A DNA stretch of 50,273 nt. Origin: Deferrivibrio essentukiensis. Its GTDB lineage: Bacteria > Chrysiogenota > Deferribacteres > Deferribacterales > Deferrivibrionaceae. Each line of letters starts with the position of its first letter. Position 1 is the first letter of the stretch. This document shows positions 24,340-32,504 of this stretch, in pieces. Made by a program: the position numbers and the translations under genes. The notes under the pieces were generated by a model. It had not been told where the DNA came from and searched no databases. It worked only from the letters and a program-made list of their open reading frames with translations. The stretch lies in contig NZ_JAJAFU010000020.1 in the NCBI RefSeq assembly GCF_020480685.1, forward strand, positions 1-50,273. Reading direction: 5' to 3'.

Positions 24340-24969
24340 ATGGAAAAATTTTTATTTTCCCTGGCATATTTTATAATAAAGGCCTACTCCTCTACCTTCA
24401 GATATAAGGAGTACGGCACTGAAAATTTACTCTCATTAAAAGGGAAAAGAATCGTCTATGCTATTTGGCATGGGCAACTTTTCCCCTTTGTATATCTTTA
24501 CAAACAAAAAAACATAATTACTATAGTTTCAGAAAGTAAAGATGGAGAAATTGCAGCAAAACTCTTGAATAAATTCGGATTTGATACTTCAAGAGGCTCA
24601 TCCTCAAGAAATGGAACAAAAGCTATAATAGGCTGCAAACGTATAATGGTAAAAAACAATCTAAATGCTGCAATTACAATTGACGGACCAAAAGGACCAA
24701 GGCTTGTTGCAAAACCCGGAGCTGTTTTTCTTGCCAAAATAACAGACCAGGTCATAATACCTGTTGTGTGCCACGCCAAAAAAGTATTCAAGTTTAACAG
24801 TTGGGACAAATTCATAGTCCCTTACCCATTTTCTAAAATAGAAGTATTTTATGGCAAACCTATTATCGTAGATAAAGATACTTCCAAAGAAAGTATTGAT
24901 TCTTCCCTTGAAGAATTACAAAAAAGTATGTTAGAGTTGACTCGTGAAAATTCTCCTGATTTTTTATAA
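24340..24969 (+). CDS. DUF374-type lysophospholipid acyltransferase family protein
   Basis: 209 residues, with one N-terminal hydrophobic segment (FLFSLAYFIIKAYSS). WHGQLFPFVYLY carries the catalytic His of the LPLAT superfamily, followed by IVSESKDGEIAAKLLNKFGF, RGSSSRNGTKAI and TIDGPKGPRLVAKPGAVFLA. This is the DUF374 pattern. It is found beside Kdo transferase genes and probably transfers an acyl chain to a lipid A or lipid precursor at the inner membrane. It begins 7 bases after the aminotransferase and overlaps waaA by 26 bases. Confidence 0.85.
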   Translation: MEKFLFSLAYFIIKAYSSTFRYKEYGTENLLSLKGKRIVYAIWHGQLFPFVYLYKQKNIITIVSESKDGEIAAKLLNKFGFDTSRGSSSRNGTKAIIGCKRIMVKNNLNAAITIDGPKGPRLVAKPGAVFLAKITDQVIIPVVCHAKKVFKFNSWDKFIVPYPFSKIEVFYGKPIIVDKDTSKESIDSSLEELQKSMLELTRENSPDFL

Positions 24970-26167
24970 TATCCTACTTATTGCGCTTTTGCCGTTAATC
25001 TTGCCAATCGGATATCTTGTGGCTCTGAAAAGGAAAGAGGAAAAATGGTATTTTGAAAGATTTGGATTTATCCTTTTTAACAAAAAACCTGAAAAAACCA
25101 TTTGGATTCATTGTGCAAGCGTCGGAGAAGTCTTAAGCGTCAAATCATTAATTGAAAAAATCAAAAAGGAAATGCCCGACTATGATATAGCATTATCAAC
25201 TGTAACAGCCACAGGTAAAGATGTCGCAACAAAAAACCTCAATGCAGATTTTATATTTTTACTTCCATTAGAAAATTATTTTGCCATCAAGTATCTTACA
25301 TCATATCTAAATACAAAATATTTTTTGATTATCGATACAGAGCTTTGGCCAAATCTGATATTTGCTGCTCAAAAAAACGCAAAACTTATCCTCGTCAACG
25401 GCAGACTTTCGGAAAGAAGTTACCCTAAGTATAAGCTATTTAAACCTATTTTTAAAAAACTATTAAACAGTTTCGAACATATTTTTGCAAAAAGTAAAAC
25501 AGATGCCGAAAGACTTGCCGATATTCTTGATAATAAAGATAAAATATCCGATATTGGTAACATAAAAGTAGTAAATATTGAATCACCTAAAAGTAACTTT
25601 GATTTAAATGGTAAAATATTTCTTGCTGCAAGCACACATCAGGGGGAAGAGACTTTTATAAAAGATATTTTTGAAAAGGTTAGCGATAAATTTGACCACC
25701 TTGTATTAGCTCCAAGGCACTTAAATAGGGTAGAGGAAGTTTTTACAATATTTTCAGAATCCTTTGAAACATCACTTTTGTCAGAAGGTAGGCAAACAAA
25801 AGTTATCATTGTAGACAGTTTTGGAATATTAAAAAATCTATACAGCTGTGCTGAAAAAGTCTTTGTAGGCGGCTCTATCACAAATGTAGGCGGGCATAAT
25901 ATTTATGAAGCCTTAATATTTAAAAAAGTAGTTGCCGTAGGTAAGCATATGCAAAATTTTACAGAAATTTTCGAGCTTGCTCAAAAATACAATCTTGTCT
26001 TTACTGTAGAAAGTGAAGCTAACATGATACAATACCTGAATACAGAAAAATTTGAAAATGCCGACTTTGAAGGCTTTATTGCAGAGGCTAAGGCAATTGC
26101 CGAAAAACCAATAAACGAAATTGTAAATTTTTTGAAAAATGAAAATACTGATTCTAATACTATCTAA
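24944..26167 (+). CDS. waaA: 3-deoxy-D-manno-octulosonic acid (Kdo) transferase
   Basis: 407 residues, family GT30 (KdtA/WaaA). An N-terminal membrane anchor (ILLIFYNILLIALLPLILPI) is followed by WIHCASVGEVLSVKSLIEK, the catalytic Glu region, then DTELWPNLIFAAQKNAKLIL, VNGRLSERSYPKY and the CMP-Kdo binding C-terminal half with AASTHQGEETF, LAPRHLNRVEEV and GGSITNVGGHNIYEAL. It adds Kdo to lipid IVA at the inner membrane. The GTG at 24944 lies inside the end of the preceding gene, showing tight coupling. One enzyme of this type may add one or two Kdo units; this cannot be told here. Confidence 0.93.
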   Translation: MKILLIFYNILLIALLPLILPIGYLVALKRKEEKWYFERFGFILFNKKPEKTIWIHCASVGEVLSVKSLIEKIKKEMPDYDIALSTVTATGKDVATKNLNADFIFLLPLENYFAIKYLTSYLNTKYFLIIDTELWPNLIFAAQKNAKLILVNGRLSERSYPKYKLFKPIFKKLLNSFEHIFAKSKTDAERLADILDNKDKISDIGNIKVVNIESPKSNFDLNGKIFLAASTHQGEETFIKDIFEKVSDKFDHLVLAPRHLNRVEEVFTIFSESFETSLLSEGRQTKVIIVDSFGILKNLYSCAEKVFVGGSITNVGGHNIYEALIFKKVVAVGKHMQNFTEIFELAQKYNLVFTVESEANMIQYLNTEKFENADFEGFIAEAKAIAEKPINEIVNFLKNENTDSNTI

Positions 26168-27032
26168 TATATTTGAATCTTTGAGTTATAACTCTCTCAT
26201 AAAGACAGGCCGTTTTTTAGGTATTGTAGCATACTATCTACTACCAGGTAGGAGAAGGATTGCTGTAAAGAATGCCGAAATAATAGGTGCTTTCAACCCA
26301 AAAAAAGTCGCCAAAGAAAGTTTTAAAAACTCTTTTTCAGCCTTTCTTGAAATTTTTCATACAAAAAAGATAGATAAAAACTTTCTTGAAAAGAATGTAG
26401 AATTTAGCGCAGAAACGGAGCAAAAATTATCAGATTTTAACAAAAATTACGGCTCTTACTTTGTAGCAGGTGCCCATTTAGGCTCCTGGGAACTGGTAGC
26501 AAAAATTTTCTCCCTCAAGTACGGAAAACAAACATGCATTGTGGGAAGAAGGATAAAAAATAAAAATGTAGATGATTTAATTAGAAAATTCAGGGCAGAT
26601 GAAAATATCATTTATCTTAGCCATAGAAATATTGCATTTGAAATAGCAAAGATTGCAAATCAAGATACGGTAATCGGCACACTCCTTGACCACAGTGCGT
26701 TGGGGAAAGATGCAATTTACGTAGACTTTTTTGGGCATAAAACTTCATTTATTGCCGGAATTCCAATCCTTTCTGTCAAAAAAAATATCCCAATTATCCC
26801 TCTATTTTGCGTAAGAGAAAAAAACGGAAAATTAAAATTTGTCAGCTACGACCCTATTCTACCTGATAACACATTAAAACCAAAGGAAAGAATACTTGAC
26901 GTAGCCAGAAAAATTAATATGGTTTATGAAGACATAATAAAAAAATATCCGGAACAGTGGTATCTTATTCACAAAAGATTTAAACGGGTAAAAAAAGATG
27001 AGAGTGATGAAAAAACCTACAGTCTTTATTGA
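26139..27032 (+). CDS. Lipid A biosynthesis lauroyl/myristoyl acyltransferase (LpxL/HtrB-like)
   Basis: 297 residues, overlapping waaA by 29 bases and gmhB by 35. The N-terminus has a hydrophobic helix (FLGIVAYYLLPGRRRIAVKN). GAHLGSWELVAKIFSLK carries the catalytic HxxxxE motif near residue 110, followed by VGRRIKNKNVDDLIRKFR, LLDHSALGKDAIYVDFFG and IPIIPLFCVREKNGKL. PEQWYLIHKRFK is the usual C-terminal block. It adds a secondary acyl chain to Kdo2-lipid IVA after WaaA. Acyl specificity (LpxL or LpxM) cannot be told. Confidence 0.92.
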   Translation: MKILILILSNIFESLSYNSLIKTGRFLGIVAYYLLPGRRRIAVKNAEIIGAFNPKKVAKESFKNSFSAFLEIFHTKKIDKNFLEKNVEFSAETEQKLSDFNKNYGSYFVAGAHLGSWELVAKIFSLKYGKQTCIVGRRIKNKNVDDLIRKFRADENIIYLSHRNIAFEIAKIANQDTVIGTLLDHSALGKDAIYVDFFGHKTSFIAGIPILSVKKNIPIIPLFCVREKNGKLKFVSYDPILPDNTLKPKERILDVARKINMVYEDIIKKYPEQWYLIHKRFKRVKKDESDEKTYSLY

Positions 27033-27582
27033 CAGAGACGGAACAATTAACAGAGATGCGGGCTATATTAACAGCTTGGATAACTTTGAGGTTTACCCTT
27101 TTGCCCCGCAAGCAATCAAACTGTTAAAAGATAACGGATATTTGGTTGTGATAATTACAAATCAGGCAGGTATAGCAAGAGGTATATTTACAGAAAACTT
27201 TTTGGAGAAAATTCATAATAAAATGAGAAAGATTTTACAAAAAAATGGTACAGATGTTGATGGAATATTTTACTGCCCACACTACAAGGGCTCTAAAATG
27301 CCGGAATATGCTATTGACTGCGATTGTAGAAAACCAAAAATTAAAATGATCGAAGATGCAATTAAAACTCTACCTATTGACAGAGATAGCATGTATATGA
27401 TCGGTGATAAATATACAGATATTCAGATGGGGATAAATGCAGGGTGCAAGACAATCATGGTAAAAACCGGCTACGGTGCAGGTGAAATTGAAAATGATTA
27501 CCACAACTGGCCGAAAAAACCTGATTTTATTGCGGATAATCTGCTATTGGCAACACTTTCTATTTTAAACAAAAAAATTTAA
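26998..27582 (+). CDS. gmhB: D-glycero-beta-D-manno-heptose-1,7-bisphosphate 7-phosphatase
   Basis: 194 residues, HAD superfamily (histidinol-phosphatase-like). PTVFIDRDGTINRDAGYIN contains the nucleophile Asp and acid/base Asp. IITNQAGIARG is motif II. CPHYKGSKMPEYAIDCDCRKPK is the Zn-binding loop plus Lys of motif III. MIGDKYTDIQMGINAGCKT is motif IV. It dephosphorylates heptose bisphosphate for ADP-heptose in the LPS inner core, or the alpha anomer for GDP-heptose. The ATG at 26998 and an in-frame ATG at 27007 are both possible starts. The other heptose genes (gmhA, hldE, hldD) are not in the window. Confidence 0.9.
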   Translation: MRVMKKPTVFIDRDGTINRDAGYINSLDNFEVYPFAPQAIKLLKDNGYLVVIITNQAGIARGIFTENFLEKIHNKMRKILQKNGTDVDGIFYCPHYKGSKMPEYAIDCDCRKPKIKMIEDAIKTLPIDRDSMYMIGDKYTDIQMGINAGCKTIMVKTGYGAGEIENDYHNWPKKPDFIADNLLLATLSILNKKI

Positions 27583-27671
27583 ATACCAATAATTAAATCA
27601 CATGTTTCCTGTTTATGGGTATAATTAAGTAATACAAGATATAGATACAATAAAGAGTTACAGGAGTTATT

Positions 27672-28703
27672 ATGAGTAAAAGAGTTGTAGTTGCCATGAG
27701 TGGTGGTGTTGACAGCTCACTGTCAGCATATCTAATGAAAGAAAAGGGGTACGAAGTAATAGGTATAACACTAAAGCTTTTTGACGGGCAAGAGCAATAT
27801 CTTTCTGATGCTGAGAAAATGGCTAAAGAGATTGGAATACAATGGCACTTGGCCGACTACTCCAATGAATTTAAAAGGGACATTATAAACTATTTTATCA
27901 GCACCTACAGGCGCGGCAAGACACCAAACCCTTGTGCTTATTGCAACAGATTTGGTAAATTTAATTATCTGCATAGTGAAATGCTTAAATACAATTGCGA
28001 GAAAATTGTAACGGGGCACTATGCCAGAAAAATATATATTAACGAAAAACCATTTGTAGCAAAAGGTTTAGATAAGAAAAAGGACCAATCTTATTACCTG
28101 ACACTTTTAGAAAATTATCAGTTGGAAGTAATCGAATTTCCTCTCGGAGAGATGGATAAATTTACAGTAAGAAAACTCGCCGAGCAATACGGGCTAAGCG
28201 TCCACGATAAAAAAGACAGTCAGGACGTTTGTTTCTTAGAAGGGGGAGATTACAGGGATTATCTTAAAAATAAGATTAATGAGAACAAGTTCAAAACAGG
28301 TGACTTCATTCTTGACGGAAAATCTCTCGGAAAACACAATGGCATAGAGCTTTACACAGTAGGACAGCGAAAAGGTTTAGGGCTTTCATATCATGAACCT
28401 TTATATGTTAAGAGTATCGACCCTATAACAAATAACATTATCCTCTGCAGAAAAACGGACAGCGATATAAAAGGGGTAAAAATTAGAGATACGGTTTTTC
28501 ATACAGACAAAAAAATATTTAAAGCAAAAGCAAAGCTTAGATACAGAATGAGAGAAGAAAGTTGTCTTGTAGAAATACACCCGGAAAACAGGGCATTTCT
28601 TCTTTTTGACAGACCTCAATCTTTCCCTGCCCCTGGGCAAATAGCAGCTGTTTATGAGGATGACATACTTGTTGGCGGGGGATTTATTGAAGACTTTTTT
28701 TAA
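27672..28703 (+). CDS. mnmA: tRNA-specific 2-thiouridylase
   Basis: 343 residues. MnmA makes the 2-thio group of U34 in Lys, Glu and Gln tRNAs. The PP-loop is AMSGGVDSSLSAYLM near residue 8. NPCAYCNRFGKF contains Cys91 at the nucleophile position, and KKDSQDVCFLEGG contains the persulfide Cys187. GHYARK and YTVGQRKGLGLSYHEPLYV are also typical. A GGAG site precedes the ATG. A TATAAT at 27620-27625 could be its -10 box, but there is no good -35. The 3' end overlaps the next gene. Confidence 0.94.
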   Translation: MSKRVVVAMSGGVDSSLSAYLMKEKGYEVIGITLKLFDGQEQYLSDAEKMAKEIGIQWHLADYSNEFKRDIINYFISTYRRGKTPNPCAYCNRFGKFNYLHSEMLKYNCEKIVTGHYARKIYINEKPFVAKGLDKKKDQSYYLTLLENYQLEVIEFPLGEMDKFTVRKLAEQYGLSVHDKKDSQDVCFLEGGDYRDYLKNKINENKFKTGDFILDGKSLGKHNGIELYTVGQRKGLGLSYHEPLYVKSIDPITNNIILCRKTDSDIKGVKIRDTVFHTDKKIFKAKAKLRYRMREESCLVEIHPENRAFLLFDRPQSFPAPGQIAAVYEDDILVGGGFIEDFF

Positions 28704-29406
28704 CAGATTTAAAAGTGCTATTGTAGCATTAAGCGGTGGAGCTGATAGTGCTGCCGTTTTAAAACTTGTCAGTGAACATTTACCGTTAGAAAATATTTTA
28801 GCGGTTACCTGTGTAAATTCTCATGTTTTCCGCTATGAAATTGAAAATGCAAGACTGATAGCTGATACCATTTGCATAAACTGGAAACCGTTTTATATTG
28901 ACTACGATGACAACTTTATAAAAAATGGCGAAGAAAAATGCTATTACTGCAAAAAAAGTATATTAGCTCATATCAATATAATTAAAGAGTCTGAAAAATT
29001 TGATGTAATCTTTGATGGCACAAATCTGGATGATTTAAATGACTACAGGCCGGGGGTGAAAGCTATCAGTGAATACAATGTGTTATCCCCTCTAAAAGAG
29101 CTAAGACTTACAAAAGCAGATTCGTTTCAGATTGTAAACAAAGTATTCAAAAACATCTATTTCCATGACGAGTCTTGCATAGCTACAAGGATATTAAATA
29201 AACACATACAAACCGAAGATATTGTAAAAATAGAAAAAATTGAGGACAAATTGAGGGATACTTATCCCGGCATAAGGGTTAGAGTCGGAGATAATATAAA
29301 AGTTGAGTTTAAAAAACTTAGAAAACTTGATAAAACAGATATTGAATTTTTAGAAAAAATTATTAAATTTCACTACGCCGACAAACATATACAAATAAAT
29401 TATTAA
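28687..29406 (+). CDS. LarE-like ATP-dependent sulfur transferase (PP-loop)
   Basis: 239 residues from TTG 28687, which has a GGGGG ribosome-like site 6-7 bases upstream. An in-frame ATG at 28654 would give 250 residues but has no such site. IVALSGGADSAAVLKLVSE is the PP-loop ATP site, GEEKCYYCKKSIL the conserved Cys pair, VIFDGTNLDDLNDYRPGVKA and SPLKELRLTK follow. DESCIATRIL keeps the Cys that LarE sacrifices as sulfur donor when it makes the nickel-pincer cofactor of lactate racemase. No larA, larB or larC is here. It lies between mnmA and htpG with overlap and 9-base spacing, so it is clearly co-transcribed. Confidence 0.85.
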   Translation: MKTFFNRFKSAIVALSGGADSAAVLKLVSEHLPLENILAVTCVNSHVFRYEIENARLIADTICINWKPFYIDYDDNFIKNGEEKCYYCKKSILAHINIIKESEKFDVIFDGTNLDDLNDYRPGVKAISEYNVLSPLKELRLTKADSFQIVNKVFKNIYFHDESCIATRILNKHIQTEDIVKIEKIEDKLRDTYPGIRVRVGDNIKVEFKKLRKLDKTDIEFLEKIIKFHYADKHIQINY

Positions 29407-29415
29407 GGAGGAGCA

Positions 29416-31272
29416 ATGGCAACTGAAAAATTCGAATTTAAGGCTGAAGTAAAAGAGCTGCTAAACCTTGTAATCAACTCTTTATACTCAAACAGGGATA
29501 TTTTTTTAAGAGAGCTTATCTCAAACGCATCTGATGCTATTGATAAAGCAAGATATTTAAGTTTAACCAATCAAATTAAGCTAAACTCAAATAACTTTAA
29601 AATTAAAATAACCCCGAATAAAGAGAAAAAAACACTCACAATTTCAGATAACGGTATCGGGATGAGTAAAGATGATGTGATTAACAATCTTGGCACAATA
29701 GCCAAATCAGGCACAAAAGAATTTATGGAAATGATAAAGAAAGTTAAAGAGACAGGGGATATAAACTTAGTCGGTCAATTTGGCGTGGGATTTTACTCCG
29801 CATTTATGGTTGCAGACAAAATTGATGTAATTTCCAAAAAGGCAGGAGAAGATACGGCAGTAAAATGGTCTTCAAAAGCTGATGGAAATTATGAAATTGA
29901 GCCTGCTGAAAAGGGAGACTCCGGAACCGATATTATTCTTCATCTCAAAGATGATGCTCATGAATATCTTGACGAATGGAAAATACGAGAAATCGTCAAA
30001 AAATATTCAGATTACATTGAATATCCTATTGTAATGGAAGTTGAAAAAGATAAAAAGGTTGAAGAGGAAACTCTTAACTCTATGAAAGCAATCTGGATGA
30101 AAGATAAATCGGATATCAAAGAGGATGAGTATAAAGAATTTTATAAGCATATATCCCACGACTTCAATGACCCCTTAGACTATATTCATTTCAAAGCTGA
30201 AGGGACGCTTGAGTTTACCGCACTGTTGTATATCCCGTCCAAAAGGCCTTTTGATATTTACTATAAAGAATACAAAATGGGACCAAGTCTTTATGTGAAA
30301 AAAGTGCAGATTATGGATGCATGTGAAGATTTAATCCCGACATATTTAAGGTTTGTAAAAGGGGTCGTGGAATCTAATGACCTGCCACTAAATGTATCAA
30401 GAGAAATGCTGCAAAATAATAGGATTGTAACTCAGATAAGAAATAATATAACCAAAAAGATATTGGGCAAGTTGGAAGATATTAAAAAGAATGATTTTGA
30501 AAAATATGAAAAATTTTACAAAGAGTTTGGAAATGTCCTAAAAGAAGGGATTCATTATGATTTTGAAAGAAAGGAAGAGATTGCTAAACTAATGATATTT
30601 AATTCATTACAAAATGAAGACAAAAAAATTGATTTTGACACATATATTGAAAATATGGCTGAAAACCAAAATGAGATTTACTATATTACAGGCGATTCTC
30701 TTGAAGAAATAAAACAATCCCCTCATCTTGAATATTTCAAAGACAAGGGGATAGATGTAATATTTATGACAGATGAAATAGATGGAATAATTATGGGCGC
30801 CCTAATGGAATACAAAAAGAAAAAAGTTAAATCCATATTAAAGGGTGATCTTGAAGTTGATGAGAATATCAAAAAAGAGAAGGAAGAAAAAGAGAAAGAA
30901 TACAAAGATTTATTAGAAAGGATTAAGGACGATTTGAAAGACTACATCTCTGACGTAAAAGCGGGTGTCAGGCTCAAAAATTCCCTATGCTGCCTTGTGG
31001 GGGATGAAAATGAAATGGATGAAACAATGAAAAGGCTGCTCGAGTCATTAGGGCAAGCTGCTCCTAACTCTAAAAGAATCCTTGAAATTAACCTTTCTCA
31101 CCCTGTAATGCAAAAAGTAAAATCGCTATATGAAGTTGACCCAAAGAGCTCTAAAATCAAAGAATACAGCCAGTTGATTTATGACCTGGCACTAATTTTA
31201 AATGGGGAAAAACCGGTAGACCCATCGAACTTCGCTTCAAAAATATCCGAATTTATGGAGAAAAATATTTAA
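29416..31272 (+). CDS. htpG: Molecular chaperone Hsp90
   Basis: 618 residues, normal for bacterial Hsp90. The N-terminal GHKL ATPase has LRELISNASDAIDKARYLSL, LTISDNGIGMSKDDVINNLG and NLVGQFGVGFYSAFMVADK. The middle domain has the catalytic-Arg loop DLPLNVSREMLQNNRIVTQI, and the C-terminal dimerisation domain ends SKISEFMEKNI. It is cytoplasmic and ATP-dependent. An AAGGAGGAGC site precedes the ATG. A strong terminator follows at 31333-31355, closing the mnmA-larE-htpG unit. Confidence 0.96.
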   Translation: MATEKFEFKAEVKELLNLVINSLYSNRDIFLRELISNASDAIDKARYLSLTNQIKLNSNNFKIKITPNKEKKTLTISDNGIGMSKDDVINNLGTIAKSGTKEFMEMIKKVKETGDINLVGQFGVGFYSAFMVADKIDVISKKAGEDTAVKWSSKADGNYEIEPAEKGDSGTDIILHLKDDAHEYLDEWKIREIVKKYSDYIEYPIVMEVEKDKKVEEETLNSMKAIWMKDKSDIKEDEYKEFYKHISHDFNDPLDYIHFKAEGTLEFTALLYIPSKRPFDIYYKEYKMGPSLYVKKVQIMDACEDLIPTYLRFVKGVVESNDLPLNVSREMLQNNRIVTQIRNNITKKILGKLEDIKKNDFEKYEKFYKEFGNVLKEGIHYDFERKEEIAKLMIFNSLQNEDKKIDFDTYIENMAENQNEIYYITGDSLEEIKQSPHLEYFKDKGIDVIFMTDEIDGIIMGALMEYKKKKVKSILKGDLEVDENIKKEKEEKEKEYKDLLERIKDDLKDYISDVKAGVRLKNSLCCLVGDENEMDETMKRLLESLGQAAPNSKRILEINLSHPVMQKVKSLYEVDPKSSKIKEYSQLIYDLALILNGEKPVDPSNFASKISEFMEKNI

Positions 31273-31332
31273 GGTACCTTGCAAGGTATGTTGTGAATAA
31301 TTAAGGGACATGTGAAAAGATTTAGAATAACA

Positions 31333-31355
31333 GCCCCCGAAAGGGGGCATTTTTT
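31333..31355 (+). terminator. Rho-independent terminator after htpG
   Basis: The stem GCCCCC (31333-31338) pairs with GGGGGC (31343-31348), loop GAAA, followed by ATTTTTTG. The opposite strand lacks a T-run, so it serves htpG and not coaE. Confidence 0.9.
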
Positions 31356-31368
31356 GTTACTTCTTCCT

Positions 31369-31995
31369 TTATTTCTTTTTTAGCTGCCTTTGGCAATATT
31401 TATAAATTTTTATGGCTTCAAACACTCTATCCACTTCCGATTTAGTAAACTCCAAATCTCTACTGTTATCAACAATAAAGTCGGCATATTTTATTTTCTC
31501 CTCAATCGGCATTTGGGATTTAATTATCTTCATTGCCAAATCTTTATCAATCCCATCCCTCTTTAACAGCCTTTGTAACTGTGTTTCTTCATCAACATAT
31601 ACTACCATCACAGCATCAAATCTATCGTAAGTATTTTTCTCTATAATCAATGCAGCTTGAGTCAAAATTATCGCCTTATCGTCCTTCCCTTTAATATTTG
31701 AAACAAGCTTTTTTTCATATTCTAAAATTGCAGGGTGAACAATCTTTTCTAATGCTTCTTTTTTTTCAGGCTCATTAAAAACAATCCCTTTCAATTTTAC
31801 CCTGTCAATGTTTCCATTATTATCAAGGATGTTGTCGCCAAAATATTCAACTACACCATTATATGCCGACTCACCCTTGCTCATAACTTTTCTGCTGACT
31901 TCATCTGCATCAATAGTGTAACAACCGAGCTCTGCAAACATTTTAGCTACCGTACTCTTGCCGGAAGCAATATTTCCCGTCAAACCGATATACAC
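31369..31995 (-). CDS. coaE: Dephospho-CoA kinase
   Basis: 208 residues. The last step of coenzyme A synthesis: ATP-dependent phosphorylation of dephospho-CoA at the 3' OH. The N-terminal YIGLTGNIASGKSTVAKMFA is the P-loop, DADEVSRKV the Asp-containing substrate site, and LEKIVHPAILEYEK and LLKRDGIDKDLAMKII the lid and base-binding parts. Translation starts at a GTG preceded by AAAGG. It is convergent with htpG and stands alone. Confidence 0.94.
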   Translation of the reverse strand: MYIGLTGNIASGKSTVAKMFAELGCYTIDADEVSRKVMSKGESAYNGVVEYFGDNILDNNGNIDRVKLKGIVFNEPEKKEALEKIVHPAILEYEKKLVSNIKGKDDKAIILTQAALIIEKNTYDRFDAVMVVYVDEETQLQRLLKRDGIDKDLAMKIIKSQMPIEEKIKYADFIVDNSRDLEFTKSEVDRVFEAIKIYKYCQRQLKKK

Positions 31996-32118
31996 AATAT
32001 TCTACCTTTCTGCTCAAATTTAAAAAAACTGTTAAAAACTCTATATTATGGAATAGATCATATTTGTATAGTTTCTATCTCTTTTATTTTATAAAAATCT
32101 TTAACATTTGAAATTCGG

Positions 32119-32299
32119 TTACTCATATGCAATTCTTCGTATGTCCTTATTATCAAATTCTCCCTTCAAATTTACAGTCTTAATAACCGCTATTTTAGCT
32201 TTACTTTTTTTTAATTACCTTAAGATATTCTTCAATTTTATACAAATTTTCTTCAGACATAGAATCTATCTCTTTTTTTATCTTCTATTTCAATTCCAT
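32119..32299 (-). pseudogene. Antitoxin-like remnant, frameshifted
   Basis: On the minus strand an ATG at 32297-32299 with a GGAG site upstream begins a frame broken after four codons. Then KIKKEIDSMSEENLYKIEEY, LKVIKK continues in frame to about 32200. After a one-base shift in an A-run the rest reads KSKAKIAVIKTVNLKGEFD, NKDIRRIAYE and a stop at 32119-32121. This helix-plus-NLxGxFDxxxIRxxAYE layout is that of small antitoxins of type II pairs. No toxin frame follows. The rest of the 31996-32504 gap holds nothing else I can recognise apart from a promoter-like site at its right end. Confidence 0.45.
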
Positions 32300-32470
32300 T
32301 TAATAATCTCCATAGATTTGGTTACAAACTCTTGTTATTAAATAATCCTTAACATAACAAATCTATTGCCTGTAATATACTATGTCAACATTTCTTTATT
32401 CAAAATATTCTTATTTTTTAATTGTATTTCTTTAAAAAGAGGGAAAATATAAAACACTCAAAACTAAAAT

Positions 32471-32496
32471 TTGACAAAATTTCATTTTCCTATAAA
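32471..32496 (+). promoter_or_regulatory. Promoter-like site close to the TPR gene start
   Basis: TTGACA (32471-32476) and TATAAA (32491-32496) are spaced by only 14 bases. A transcript from this -10 box would start within a few bases of the ATG at 32505, which has no Shine-Dalgarno, so the message could be leaderless. Confidence 0.4.
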
Positions 32497-32504
32497 ACAA
32501 ACTC

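Noticed and set aside
31275-31288. Palindrome TACCTTGCAAGGTA directly after the htpG stop.
   Set aside because: It has no loop or T-run of its own; the strong terminator 45 bases on explains the end of the transcript.
32108-32341. Hydrophobic 77-codon open frame on the plus strand.
   Set aside because: It is the complement of the antitoxin-like remnant, has no ribosome site and is Phe/Ile-rich only because of base composition.
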